From positions 186,001-250,000 of the forward strand of contig JALGZK010000005.1 of assembly GCA_025774935.1 (NCBI GenBank): DNA of 64,000 nucleotides, in the 5' to 3' direction. The position numbers and the translations under genes were made by a program. The stretch is from a bacterium. Its GTDB lineage: Bacteria; Joyebacterota; Joyebacteria; Joyebacterales; Joyebacteraceae. The notes below the pieces were generated by a model. It saw only the letters and a program-made list of their open reading frames with translations, did no database searches and had not been told where the DNA came from. Each line of letters opens with the position of its first letter. Positions within the stretch are counted from its first letter, which is position 1. Positions 43,871 to 55,416 of the stretch are shown here, in pieces.

Positions 43871-45105
43871 CAGCTCATCCACGGGAAGGGAAGAACCTCG
43901 ACCAGCTCTCCCTGTTCGAGGGTCCCTCCCGGATCGATGAGAAGAAACCCGTCGGCAGACGCCGTCGTGGTTATCATGTGCGAGTTCTGGCGCTCCATGA
44001 CTTCGACGCCCGGCACGGGGTCGCTGCCCCACGTGAGCCGGACCTGTAGGAACTGCGCTCTGCGCCCCGAGTTCCGAACGTGGGCGGCCAGTCGTCCCGT
44101 GACGGACCGACGCCCGAAGCCCAGTCCGGCGAGGTTCCTCAGGACCGGATGGACGTAGTGGGCGTAGCAGACGAACGCCGAGACGGGGTTCCCCGGAAGA
44201 CCGAACAGAATGCAGTCGTCCTTCCTGGCGACGAAGAGAGGCTTGCCCGGCTTCTGACGGACCTTCCAGAAGAGTGCTGAGAAACCCGCCAGGCGCGCGG
44301 CCTCCTTCACATGGTCGTGAGGGCCGACCGACACGCCGCCTGAGATCATGATGACGTCGCAGCATCGGGCTGCGTCCTCAATAAGGCGCGTGAGGCTCTC
44401 CAAATCGTCGGGGGCCCACTCGCGCTGCACCACGTCTCCTCGCGACTGCTCCACCGCCGCGGCGAGCATCGGCCCGTTGGAGTCCCTGATCTGCCACGGC
44501 TCCGGCGGCCGATCGTGCGGGACGAGCTCGGTCCCGGTCACGAGTACGGAGATACGCGGCGCGGCGTACACCGGCATCTCTTCCATGCCGAGCGCCGTCA
44601 ATAGCGCGATCTGCGGCGAGTTGAGCGCCGTGCCTTTCTCGAGAACGACCGTCCCCTTCTCGAACTCCTCTCCTTCGACTCTCACGTGACGACCCGCCTC
44701 GCTGACACTCAGGATCGACACTGAGTCCCCGTCGACGCGGGTGTCCTCGACAGGGATCACCGAGTCGGCTCCGTCGGGCATCATCGCGCCCGTACTGATT
44801 CTCACCGTCTGACCGGGCCCGACCGCTCCTCGATGCGGGACCCCGGCGCGGCTCTCGCCGACCACAGTCACGACGGCCGGGTTCTTCTCGCCGGCCCCCC
44901 TCACGTCCTCCCATCTGACGGCGAATCCGTCCATCGCGCTGTTCGTGTATCTCGGCGAGGGCTCCGGAGCTGCAATGTCGGCTGCCAGGACCTTGCCGTG
45001 CGCCCCGGCCAGTGTCGCCGTCTCCGTGCGCGGAGCCGGTTGGTTGGTCCGGACGATCTCGAGGGCTTCGTTCGTTGAGATCATCGTTAGCTGCTCGGTC
45101 AACAT
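43870..45105 (-). CDS. moeA: Molybdopterin molybdenumtransferase
   Basis: 411 residues: SPRYTNSAMDGFAVRWEDVR, RISTGAMMPDGADSVIPVED, ISVLVTGTELVP, DVIMISGGVSVGPHDHVKEA and LFGLPGNPVSAFVCYAHYV, the standard MoeA blocks. Inserts molybdenum into adenylylated molybdopterin. 51 bp after moaCB and overlapping the MOSC gene. ATG 45105 is used; a second ATG seven codons in (45084) is possible. Confidence 0.95.
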   Translation of the reverse strand: MLTEQLTMISTNEALEIVRTNQPAPRTETATLAGAHGKVLAADIAAPEPSPRYTNSAMDGFAVRWEDVRGAGEKNPAVVTVVGESRAGVPHRGAVGPGQTVRISTGAMMPDGADSVIPVEDTRVDGDSVSILSVSEAGRHVRVEGEEFEKGTVVLEKGTALNSPQIALLTALGMEEMPVYAAPRISVLVTGTELVPHDRPPEPWQIRDSNGPMLAAAVEQSRGDVVQREWAPDDLESLTRLIEDAARCCDVIMISGGVSVGPHDHVKEAARLAGFSALFWKVRQKPGKPLFVARKDDCILFGLPGNPVSAFVCYAHYVHPVLRNLAGLGFGRRSVTGRLAAHVRNSGRRAQFLQVRLTWGSDPVPGVEVMERQNSHMITTTASADGFLLIDPGGTLEQGELVEVLPFPWMS

Positions 45106-45156
45106 GGTGACGCCCGTTCCTCTCTTCGGCCGGAGTCATCCGGCCCCGTCAGTCGC

Positions 45157-46104
45157 TCAGTCTCCGGCCACCAGGCTTCGGCTCCTCTTCCCGGACTCGT
45201 GCCCTCCGCCCCACAACATGGGGAACGCGTGGAGCAGCCCCGGGAAAAGCACCTCCATGCTCTCCCTGGCCCCGCGGGAGCTACCGGGCAGATTCACGAT
45301 GAGGCTCTGCCCGCGCACCCCCACCAGAGAGCGGGACAGCATCGCCCGCGGCGTGCGGTCCATTCCGTGGCCGCGAATGGCCTCGGCGATCCCCGCCACG
45401 TCCTTCTCGACCACCTGCCGCGTCGCCTCGGGCGTGAGGTCCTTCGGACCCAGCCCCGTGCCACCTGTGGTGATGATCAGGTCCATGCCCTCGTCGTCGA
45501 TGAGTTCGATGAGCCGGTCCCGAATCCTGTCGACGTCGTCCGGGAGGACCTCGTACGCGGCGACCACCACCGGCTGACCCTCCAGGAGTTCCTGAATTGC
45601 CTTTCCAGACTTGTCCTCACGTGTCCCCGCAAAGGTCGAGTCGGAGATCACCAGGACGGCCGTCCTGAGCGGTTCCACCAGGTCTTCTCCGAAGTCGCTC
45701 TTCCCGCCTTTCTTCGCCGTCAGCCGGACCTCGCCGATCGAGAGTTCACTGTCGAGAGGCTTGAGCATGTCGTACGCGTTGAGGAGCGCCGCGGAGACAG
45801 CGGTCAGCGCCTCCATCTCGACGCCGGTCCTCCAGATGGCCTTGGCCTCGGCGGTCACGCGAATCCCACGCTCCTCGACCTCGAGCCTTACGTCGACCCA
45901 GTCGATCGGGATCGGATGGCAGAAGACGATCCAGTCTGCGGTGCGCTTGGCCGCGCTGATGCCGGCGCCGCGGGCGACCTCGAGGACGTCGCCCTTCGGC
46001 ACGGTGCCGTCGGAGACCTGTCTGAGTGTCTCGGGGGCCGCGTTCAGGAACCCCTCGGCCCTTGCCCAGCGAAGCGTACTGAACTTGGAACTCACGTCTA
46101 TCAT
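45157..46104 (-). CDS. moaCB: Bifunctional MoaC-MogA/MoaB fusion
   Basis: 315 residues. N-terminal half is MoaC, cyclic pyranopterin synthase (KGDVLEVARGAGISAAKRTA; FCHPIPIDWVDVRLEVEERG; GVEMEALTAVSAALLNAYDM). C-terminal half (from about residue 148) is a MogA/MoaB adenylyltransferase (VLVISDSTFAGTREDKSGKA; LIITTGGTGLGPKDLTPEAT; NLPGSSRGARESMEVLFPGL). The fusion is known in several lineages, including Bacteroidetes. Start overlaps the transporter stop by one base (TGATG). Confidence 0.95.
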   Translation of the reverse strand: MIDVSSKFSTLRWARAEGFLNAAPETLRQVSDGTVPKGDVLEVARGAGISAAKRTADWIVFCHPIPIDWVDVRLEVEERGIRVTAEAKAIWRTGVEMEALTAVSAALLNAYDMLKPLDSELSIGEVRLTAKKGGKSDFGEDLVEPLRTAVLVISDSTFAGTREDKSGKAIQELLEGQPVVVAAYEVLPDDVDRIRDRLIELIDDEGMDLIITTGGTGLGPKDLTPEATRQVVEKDVAGIAEAIRGHGMDRTPRAMLSRSLVGVRGQSLIVNLPGSSRGARESMEVLFPGLLHAFPMLWGGGHESGKRSRSLVAGD

Positions 46105-47294
46105 CAGTCTTCCACTCCCTCTCTCACGGGGATTCTCTTTCCATACAGAACCAGGATGCCCTCAACGGCGAGACCGACTGCGACGGCGACCGCCAGGTTC
46201 CGCGTCACGAACGAAATCGTCCCGACGAGAATCGCGACAGATGCCTCGACCCTCGTCTCCAGCTCCGTCACGAGCACCATCATTCGCCAGCCAGTCAGGA
46301 GCAGGATCGCGCCGAGGACGGGGACGGGAATCGAGGTGAGGAACGCCAGAGCCGGCGCCGTCAGCGCACAGAGGATGAGTATGGACCCGGTGATGATGGT
46401 GGTTCCGCCGGTCCGGCCTCCGAATCGCGCGTGCGCTCCCATCCCGCCGGCCCCGTGGCAGAACGGAAATCCGCCGAGGAGGCCCGCAGCCACGTTGCCC
46501 AGCCCGATGGACAGACCGAGCCGAGTCGGCGTCACGCGTCTCGCTCTGGCCCCCCAGAGACTGTGGGAGGCTTCCGACGCGGCGAAGACGGCGTTCCCGA
46601 GCGTGAGCGGGAGCTGCGGGATCATCAGAAGGAAGAGCGCCGGGAAGAAGAACGACCAGCCCGGAAGTGTGAAGCTCGCCGGCGCGCCCCCCGCGATCAT
46701 GGGGCCGGAGGGAAGGACGACGAGCGCGAGGGCCGCCGAGCCCCCTAGAATCAGGAGCACGGGCACCGCGCCCTTCCCGCGTCGCAAGGCGAGGTACAGC
46801 ACCAGACTCACGGCTGCCATGATCCCGACGTTCGCCATAGGGGATGCCGCCTCTGTGTTCAGAACGAGTCCGCTCTCCATGACGATCGCGAGAGCCCTCC
46901 GCACCAGGATGAGACCGATGCCGAGCTGGACCCCCCGGATGAGCGTGGGAGAGAACCACCGCTGAAGCCACGCGATGGCGCCCGTGAGCGAGAGCACGAT
47001 CATGATGGCGCCGTAGAAGACCGCCGTCGACGAGAGCTGTTCGGGTGAGAAGCCCCCCGCGATGGCGATGGCGGCCATTGCCTTGAGAGGTTGAACTGAT
47101 ACGGGCACGCGGTAGAACCACCCCGTCAGAACGTACGCCAGCCCCCAGACGAACAGCATGCGACCAAGAGGGAAGCCGGTCGAGATCATGAGCGCGAGTG
47201 CCAGTGGCAGAAGCGTCCCGAGGTCACCGAGTGCGCCCGACCACTCGCCGATGCCGAACCGGTTTCTGAGATCAGTGTGTGCCACCTTCGTCAC
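46104..47294 (-). CDS. MOT1-type molybdate (or sulfate) transporter
   Basis: 396 residues, about ten membrane helices. It has the two MOT1-family motifs: GALGDLGTLLPLALAL near the N-terminus and PVSVQPLKAMAAIAIAGG; also AAGLLGGFPFCHGAGGMGAH, as in the SulP-related MOT1 group. In this operon molybdate is the likely substrate, replacing the usual ModABC system. GTG start at 47294 with AGGAG upstream, 21 bp after moaA. Confidence 0.87.
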   Translation of the reverse strand: MTKVAHTDLRNRFGIGEWSGALGDLGTLLPLALALMISTGFPLGRMLFVWGLAYVLTGWFYRVPVSVQPLKAMAAIAIAGGFSPEQLSSTAVFYGAIMIVLSLTGAIAWLQRWFSPTLIRGVQLGIGLILVRRALAIVMESGLVLNTEAASPMANVGIMAAVSLVLYLALRRGKGAVPVLLILGGSAALALVVLPSGPMIAGGAPASFTLPGWSFFFPALFLLMIPQLPLTLGNAVFAASEASHSLWGARARRVTPTRLGLSIGLGNVAAGLLGGFPFCHGAGGMGAHARFGGRTGGTTIITGSILILCALTAPALAFLTSIPVPVLGAILLLTGWRMMVLVTELETRVEASVAILVGTISFVTRNLAVAVAVGLAVEGILVLYGKRIPVREGVED

Positions 47295-47315
47295 GACCCA
47301 CCGTCTCCTGTCCGT

Positions 47316-48344
47316 CTAGCCACCTATGGTCGCCATGGAGTAGGAGGAGCCGAGCGCACTCCCCGCCTCCGCTTCGAAACCATCGCGCGCGCGCCCGAGC
47401 ACGCGCGCCTGAATGGCCGTCGCGAGCTCTCGATCGCCGGCCCCGCTTCGGAGCAGCTGTCTGAGATCGAGGACCCCGTCCCCGTACAGACAGGTCCTCA
47501 GCTTCCCGGCCGGGGTGATGCGCACTCTGCTGCAGCTTCCGCAGAATGTCCTCGAGTGTCCGCCGATGATGCCGACGGTGCCGGCGAACCCCGGGATCTC
47601 ATACACGCTCGCGGTGGAGGAGCGTTCGTCGACTCGCCTGATCTGGGGGTAGGCGGCCCTCAGGTCCGCGAGGATCCTGCCGGCGTCCCACTTCGTCTCG
47701 ACGTCTGCCCTGCCGTTGAACGGCATCTCCTCGATGAATCGCACCTGGATGGGCAGGAACTCGGCGAGCCGAGCCAACGGGACGATGGCGTCCGTGTTGA
47801 CGCCGCCCTGGATGACGGCGTTGACCTTGAGCGGGATGCTCGCGCTGACAACTTCGTGGAGCGTCCTCAGGACGTCGTCGAAGAGGTCCCGGCGCGTGAT
47901 CCTGATGAAGCCCTCCCGTGACAGCGTCTCCAGACTCAGATTGATGCCTGCGATCCCGAGTTCCTTCAGCTCAGAAACGAGGGGGGCGACCAACACACCG
48001 TTCGTGGTGACGTGCAACGACTCGAGACCGGGGATCGCTCTGAGACTACGAAGGAAGTGCAAGAGCCCCCTGCGAACGAAGGGCTCGCCGCCGGTGACCC
48101 GGACCTTCTCGATCCCCATTCCCACCAGGAGCGCCACCAGCCGCTCCATCTCTTCGAACGTGAGGATGTCGTGACGAGGCAGGAACCGAATTCCCGCCGC
48201 GGGCATGCAGTACTGGCAGCGGAGGTTACAGCGGTCCGTGACACCGAGACGCAGGTACGTGATCGAGCGCCCGTAGGCGTCGGTGAGTCTCGGTGGATGG
48301 CGGCGAGTGCGGGGTAGACTGCCGATGAGTTGCTCTTCGCTCAC
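47316..48344 (-). CDS. moaA: GTP 3',8-cyclase MoaA
   Basis: 342 residues, radical SAM enzyme of the first molybdopterin step. N-terminal cluster motif LGVTDRCNLRCQYCMPAAG, VRVTGGEPFVRRGLL, C-terminal second cluster CGSCSRVRITPAGKLRTCLY, and a terminal Gly-Gly, all diagnostic. The GTG at 48344 (AGGAA upstream) is used; the open frame extends to 48494 with low-complexity Arg-rich residues. First gene of the island; its leader begins at the structured RNA and promoter near 48.85 kb. Confidence 0.95.
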   Translation of the reverse strand: MSEEQLIGSLPRTRRHPPRLTDAYGRSITYLRLGVTDRCNLRCQYCMPAAGIRFLPRHDILTFEEMERLVALLVGMGIEKVRVTGGEPFVRRGLLHFLRSLRAIPGLESLHVTTNGVLVAPLVSELKELGIAGINLSLETLSREGFIRITRRDLFDDVLRTLHEVVSASIPLKVNAVIQGGVNTDAIVPLARLAEFLPIQVRFIEEMPFNGRADVETKWDAGRILADLRAAYPQIRRVDERSSTASVYEIPGFAGTVGIIGGHSRTFCGSCSRVRITPAGKLRTCLYGDGVLDLRQLLRSGAGDRELATAIQARVLGRARDGFEAEAGSALGSSYSMATIGG

Positions 48345-48778
48345 GTCGTCATTCCTGCGTGACGCAGACTCGCGTCCGTGCCTGGACGGGGTTCCTTGGC
48401 GCAATCGTCGCGTCGCGGCCGACTCTCCCGGGCCCCCGAGTGTCACACGGACGCCCCAACGCGGTCCGGAGCTTCCGGGCGCGACGACAGTCAAGAGGGC
48501 ACTCGCAACTGTCCGACTGCCCGTGCGCCGCGAGGTGCGGACCCGCAGATCGGGTTCGCGCAGACTCGCTGGCGTACCGCCAGCCGGTCAGATTGGCGAT
48601 GGACCTCAAGGCTCGACCCGGGGCCGTGATGCACTGCAGGACGTCCGCGTCGACCACCGGTGATCAGGACGGCGGTGCTCCCGCATGCGCGTTCACGACG
48701 AGGCCGACCGTGGCTCCCTACGCGCGCCAAGCTCTCGGGGCACCTGGCCCCGGGAACACAGCTATGTCTTGTTTGGGC

Positions 48779-48849
48779 GGGGCGGGAGGTTGCGAACCCC
48801 CAACTTCCTGCTCTCGAGCAGGCGTGCTAAGCAGACAGCTGTACGCCCC
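48779..48849 (-). ncRNA. Structured RNA element, copy 1 (71 nt)
   Basis: Four-way-junction fold on the minus strand: P1 GGGGCG/CGCCCC (48844-48849 with 48779-48784); a 3-bp hairpin CAG/CTG; linker CTTAGCACG; a 5-bp hairpin CCTGC/GCAGG with a 6-nt loop; linker AAGTT; and a 6-bp hairpin. Copy 2 at 59412-59482 has identical length and linkers. Three paired positions differ by compensatory changes, and one pair is a wobble only in the minus-strand RNA. Lies 17 nt below a promoter and about 435 nt ahead of moaA. Leader element or independent small RNA; no known family recognised. Confidence 0.72.
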
Positions 48850-48866
48850 TAGATATGTGAAGGCCG

Positions 48867-48895
48867 AATCTAGCACCAATGGTCTGACAAGTCAA
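48867..48895 (-). promoter_or_regulatory. Sigma-70-type promoter before structured RNA copy 1
   Basis: Minus strand: TTGACT (48890-48895), 17-bp spacer, TAGATT (48867-48872). Predicted start near 48860, about 10 nt before the RNA's P1 stem. Confidence 0.72.
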
Positions 48896-49077
48896 GCGAG
48901 GAGTGTTCCACAGGAACGACTCGAGCGGACGGAAGCTAGGAGACGTGAGCACTCCGTGGTTCGGCTTCCGCGGTGATGACTGAGTCTAGGTAAGTATCGG
49001 CTGTCGGTATCAGCAAAGCAGCACCGGGCCAAACTCGCGCCGGACGCATTCCGTGATTTCCGCGCCGTCTCGCTACG

Positions 49078-52005
<2,928 letters not shown>

Positions 52006-52068
52006 GTTATTGAGTCTACTACGACTGTCAACGGCCAACAAGAATCAAAGCCCGCGGAGAATCCCGCC

Positions 52069-53415
52069 ATGAGCACGCGCCGCGTGAGTCTGTTCGCCAT
52101 CCTCGCCATCGCGATCGTCCTTCTCGTCTCGGCCATCCGATGGCAGCCCGCTCCTGAGGAGCCAGAGGGCGGCACGACCGGCCTCCAAGTCCTCGTCATC
52201 GGCGTCGACGGGCTCGACTGGTACCTCGTGGCGAAGTACGCGGAGGCGGGAAGACTGCCGATGCTGGGGCGGATGCTCCGCGGCTCGATCTCGGCCGAGA
52301 TCGCGGCCGACATGCCGCCCGTGCCGCACGTCGGCTGGACCCTCCTGGGGCGCGGCAGCTCGCTGACCGACGCCGAGGCGGCCGTCTTCGATGGAGACGG
52401 CGGGGGAAGGCTCTTCGCGACGGGGCCCGAGCTCGCGGAACACGTGGTGCGCGCCGGAGGCTCCGTGCTCACGGTCGGGTGGCCCGGGACGTGGCCGGCC
52501 TCTCCGGAGGCGGGGCTCGTCATAGCGCCATACTCTCCCGCGTCGAGCGCGCACGTGGCCGCCCTTGCGCCCGCGATCTTCGAGGGCGCCCCGGGGCAGA
52601 CCTCGGTCGCCGACCTCGACGCGAAGGTCGACCGTGTGGTCGCGGAAGCGCTGGCCGAGTACGAGACGGAGTTCGAAGAGAGGATCCTCGAGCTCGCACG
52701 GCCGGCGGGGACCGGATGGCGCGATCACGTCGTCGCAGCGAGGTGGAGCTTCGTGTCGGACTCCATCACCCTCGAGCTCTGCGCGAAGATGATGGCGGAG
52801 ACGGAGCCCGATCTCACGCTCGTTTGCCTGGGTGGCCTCGACGCGATCGCCCACAGGTTCACCGCGCCGGCGTCGCCTGATCTCTTCGCCGACATGCCCG
52901 CCTCGTTCCTGGCGTACGAGGACGTGCTCCCCAACTACTACGACTACGTCGACGGGGCGATCGACCGTCTCGTGAGGCTCGCCGACGACCGCACGCTGAT
53001 CTTGATCTGCTCGACCTACGGCACGCCGCCCGTCTTCGACATCCCGAGGTTCTCCGGCTCGCACGAACAGGTCTCGCGCGAGGACGAGTCGCTCAAGGAG
53101 GCGGTGCCGGGCGTCCTCATCGTGCGCGGCCCCGATCTCGTGAGGACCGCCACGGCACCGACCATCTCGACGCTCGATTTGGCGCCCACGGTCCTCGCGG
53201 CACTCGGGCTCCCGATCCCCGACCACGTGGACGGGAGGATCGTAAACGGCATCCTCCCGGAGTGGCTCCTCCAGAGGCATCCGCCCGACTACGTCTCCGT
53301 CGGCGAGCGCGCGCCGTCGCACGACCCGGCGGACGGCCCGCCGGAGGAGATCCACGCGATGGAAGAGCTCGTGCGCGAGAGGCTCGTGGAGATCTCGACG
53401 GCCATGGCGCGATAG
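52069..53415 (+). CDS. Membrane-anchored alkaline-phosphatase-fold protein, probably catalytically altered
   Basis: 448 residues. N-terminal membrane helix ([16 protein letters not shown]), then the alkaline phosphatase/phosphodiesterase fold: [11 protein letters not shown] (metal Asp47), [12 protein letters not shown] (Thr91 at the nucleophile position), [12 protein letters not shown] (Asp258, His262). The expected S-D-H-G metal motif reads STYG (315-318), so two metal ligands are missing. Similar proteins are common phosphohydrolases or sulfatases; this one may be inactive or use a different metal arrangement. Ribosome site GGAGA, divergent from uvrA. Confidence 0.75.
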   Translation: MSTRRVSLFAILAIAIVLLVSAIRWQPAPEEPEGGTTGLQVLVIGVDGLDWYLVAKYAEAGRLPMLGRMLRGSISAEIAADMPPVPHVGWTLLGRGSSLTDAEAAVFDGDGGGRLFATGPELAEHVVRAGGSVLTVGWPGTWPASPEAGLVIAPYSPASSAHVAALAPAIFEGAPGQTSVADLDAKVDRVVAEALAEYETEFEERILELARPAGTGWRDHVVAARWSFVSDSITLELCAKMMAETEPDLTLVCLGGLDAIAHRFTAPASPDLFADMPASFLAYEDVLPNYYDYVDGAIDRLVRLADDRTLILICSTYGTPPVFDIPRFSGSHEQVSREDESLKEAVPGVLIVRGPDLVRTATAPTISTLDLAPTVLAALGLPIPDHVDGRIVNGILPEWLLQRHPPDYVSVGERAPSHDPADGPPEEIHAMEELVRERLVEISTAMAR

Positions 53416-53444
53416 GCAGACCCCCGCCCCCCGCACGTCGGTCC

Positions 53445-53765
53445 TCAAGCGGTGCCGTCCACCTCATCCTTCCCGGCGCCTCGCGTATCTCGGGACATCT
53501 CGCAGCAGTCGGATGCGTCGCATCCGTCGCAGCACTGCTGCATCATCTTCCGCATCCAGTCGTCGTCGAGCGACCTGGTGTCGCCGTCCGAACACCACTC
53601 CCGCATCATCGCGAACATGGAGTCCATCATGCTCCCGGCGCCATCGGTCAAGCTGCGGTTCTGCGCTCCGCCTGACGCCCCGTCGCAGCACCCCTTTGGG
53701 GAGTGCGGCCCATCGGTCCGGTAGGTCTTCTCTCCCGCGTCCTTGCGCCTGCTGTCTTCCGTCAT
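53445..53765 (-). CDS. Small Cys-rich protein of the putative sigma-factor regulon
   Basis: 106 residues with paired cysteines (GCCDG, QCCDGCDASDCCEM) and Met-rich helices (GSMMDSMFAMMREWC; WMRKMMQQ). Cys and Met spacing suggests metal or redox chemistry, though no family is recognised. Strong ribosome site GAGGAGGCAGG before ATG 53765. A GTATCC-N17-GTCTG motif lies 51 bp upstream of the start, directly downstream of the sigma-factor gene, so it may be expressed by that sigma factor. Confidence 0.72.
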   Translation of the reverse strand: MTEDSRRKDAGEKTYRTDGPHSPKGCCDGASGGAQNRSLTDGAGSMMDSMFAMMREWCSDGDTRSLDDDWMRKMMQQCCDGCDASDCCEMSRDTRGAGKDEVDGTA

Positions 53766-53815
53766 TCTGCCTGCCTCCTCTCGTCCGGCCATGGGGATTC
53801 ATGGCTTCATGTACT

Positions 53816-53843
53816 CAGACGGAGGAGCCACCGGAATGGATAC
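53816..53843 (-). promoter_or_regulatory. Putative ECF promoter 1 (Cys-rich protein)
   Basis: Minus strand GTATCC (53838-53843), 17 bp, GTCTG (53816-53820). Same hexamer, spacing and pentamer as two other sites upstream of small genes nearby. Confidence 0.68.
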
Positions 53844-53997
53844 GCCGTCAGCAAGAACGGGTGAATCCAGCCAACAGGGCTCACTGGTGGAAGACGTGCG
53901 ATGAGACCGCAGCGGCACGTGCGGTGCTGTGGGGGTCGTGCGGAGTCCGGACGCTCGGTCGAAGAGATCCCGGCGTGGCGCTCGATTCGCTCGGCGC

Positions 53998-54597
53998 CTA
54001 GTCGTCGTCCGCCGGCTCGGAGTCCTTCCGGTCGCATCGGAGCACATCGTCCCCGTCGCGATAGAAGGAGCACCCGCTGTCCAGCGACGCCTTGAGCTTC
54101 GTCCGCGCACGGTGAAGGCGGATCTTCACGGCGCCGACGGAACACTCCAGGATCTCGGCGATCTCCCGGTTCTTGAAGCCCTGCAGGTCGTGGAGGATGA
54201 CGACCGCGCGGTAGTCCTCGGGGAGGTCGTCGACGAACTCCCGGACGCACCCGCTCATCTCCTCCTTGACGACGCGATCCTCGAGGGGAACGACCCTCGA
54301 CCTGGCCGCCTCGTCGAGAGATCCGGCGGGGACGTCTCCCTCCAGCGCGTCCGTCCTCTCGCCCTTCTTGTGGGCCGACGACCGGAAGTGGTCGAGGCAG
54401 GTGTTCGTCGCGATGCGGTAGATCCACGTGGAGAGCTTCGACCTGCCCTCGAAGCCTGGGAGGCTCCTGTGGACCTTCAGGAAGACCTCCTGCGTCAGGT
54501 CCTCCGCGACCGACTCGTCTCTCACCATTTGGAGGACGTAGCCGAAGATCGGCTTCTCGTAGGACGCGAACACCGTATCGAAGTCGGTGGGCTCCAT
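53998..54597 (-). CDS. ECF-type RNA polymerase sigma factor
   Basis: 199 residues. Region 2 (MVRDESVAEDLTQEVFLKVH; GRSKLSTWIYRIATNTCLDH) and region 4 (LPEDYRAVVILHDLQGFKNR; EIAEILECSVGAVKIRLHRA) are clear. Region 1 and 3 are absent, as in ECF factors. The C-terminal extension (GCSFYRDGDDVLRCDRK) has two Cys and may bind a metal or regulator. No obvious anti-sigma gene; instead three small Cys- or Trp-rich proteins surround it. ATG 54597 with GGAGA. Confidence 0.93.
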   Translation of the reverse strand: MEPTDFDTVFASYEKPIFGYVLQMVRDESVAEDLTQEVFLKVHRSLPGFEGRSKLSTWIYRIATNTCLDHFRSSAHKKGERTDALEGDVPAGSLDEAARSRVVPLEDRVVKEEMSGCVREFVDDLPEDYRAVVILHDLQGFKNREIAEILECSVGAVKIRLHRARTKLKASLDSGCSFYRDGDDVLRCDRKDSEPADDD

Positions 54598-54848
54598 GGC
54601 GGGATCTCCGTCTGCGGGTGACGAAGCGACGCACGCCGGCGGCGCAGGGCGGGGCCCCGCATCCGCTCGGCCGCGCTATTGCCGTTGACACCTCAAGTAT
54701 GTCAGCCCCCGCCGGAGGGCGCAACGGCCGAGTGTGGACACAGCCGCCGACCGCCACCGGGCCCCCACGCCTTCCCGCTGCAACAGCGACCGGGGGCAGA
54801 GCTCCTCGCCCCGCCCCCGTTGGATGGTCGCCCGTCTCAGACGGTCCG

Positions 54849-55301
54849 TCAGGCCCGACGTGTGATCGCCCTCACGAGGATTGTCGCGCCGACGGCTCCG
54901 AGGAGCACCGGCCAGAACCAGTCTCCCTTGAGAAGTCCGTCAAGGCCGAGCCCGAAGAGGAAGACACCGAAGATCGCCGCCATGGCGATCGGCCGCCTGA
55001 CTTCGGTCAGCACCATCCGGGCGCCGACCTCGATCAGGATGATCGCGCCCGCTCCGGCCAGGAACAGCGACCAACCGTCCCACCAGGCGTAGCGATCCGC
55101 GTACCCCGCGCTGCCGGCCAGGAGCACGATCGCCGCCCAGATGAAGATGGCTGCCCACCCGATGGCGTCGATCCGATCGGTCTTCCACCAGTTCCCCCAG
55201 CAGGTCTCCCAGCCATCCTCCCACCAGCTCTCCCAGCAGTTCTCCCACCGATCATCCCGGACCTCGTCGGTCCTCTCTCTGTTCATGCACCACTGTCGCA
55301 C
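54849..55301 (-). CDS. Small membrane protein with Trp/Cys-rich N-terminus
   Basis: 150 residues. After the start comes an unusual segment with eight Trp and two Cys in 24 residues (RWENCWESWWEDGWETCWGN, then WWK), then about four membrane helices (AIFIWAAIVLLAGSAG; LFLAGAGAIILIEVGA; PIAMAAIFGVFLFGLGLDGL; FWPVLLGAVGATILV), like a DUF-type four-helix membrane protein. The GTG at 55301 is preferred because GAGGAGG lies about 7 nt before it; the ATG at 55286 has none. Preceded by the second GTATCC-N17-GTCTG motif. Confidence 0.75.
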   Translation of the reverse strand: MRQWCMNRERTDEVRDDRWENCWESWWEDGWETCWGNWWKTDRIDAIGWAAIFIWAAIVLLAGSAGYADRYAWWDGWSLFLAGAGAIILIEVGARMVLTEVRRPIAMAAIFGVFLFGLGLDGLLKGDWFWPVLLGAVGATILVRAITRRA

Positions 55302-55350
55302 TGTCAGCCTCCTCTCCCTTACTGCCCTGTTTCTCGTCGTCCCATATGTG

Positions 55351-55378
55351 CAGACGTAGCGGTGCCCGAAAGGGATAC
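55351..55378 (-). promoter_or_regulatory. Putative ECF promoter 2 (Trp-rich membrane protein)
   Basis: Minus strand GTATCC (55373-55378), 17 bp, GTCTG (55351-55355). Predicted leader about 45 nt. Confidence 0.68.
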
Positions 55379-55416
55379 ACCCCCTGCGAAGCGTGCGTCG
55401 GACGGGGGGAACAGAC

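Larger units (their letters stand above)
48345..49077. other. 733-bp gene-free stretch between uvrA and moaA
   Basis: Contains a minus-strand promoter (48867-48895) and a 71-nt structured RNA (48779-48849), then about 430 nt of moaA leader with a small GGGGC/GCCCC hairpin near 48737-48751. Short open frames here have no ribosome site or convincing composition. It does not look like the Moco riboswitch in primary sequence. I see nothing clear between 48900 and 49077. Confidence 0.6.

Noticed and set aside
48345-48770. Possible Moco riboswitch or small genes in the moaA leader
   Set aside because: Primary sequence does not match the Moco RNA motif as I remember it, and the short frames lack ribosome sites and sensible composition.
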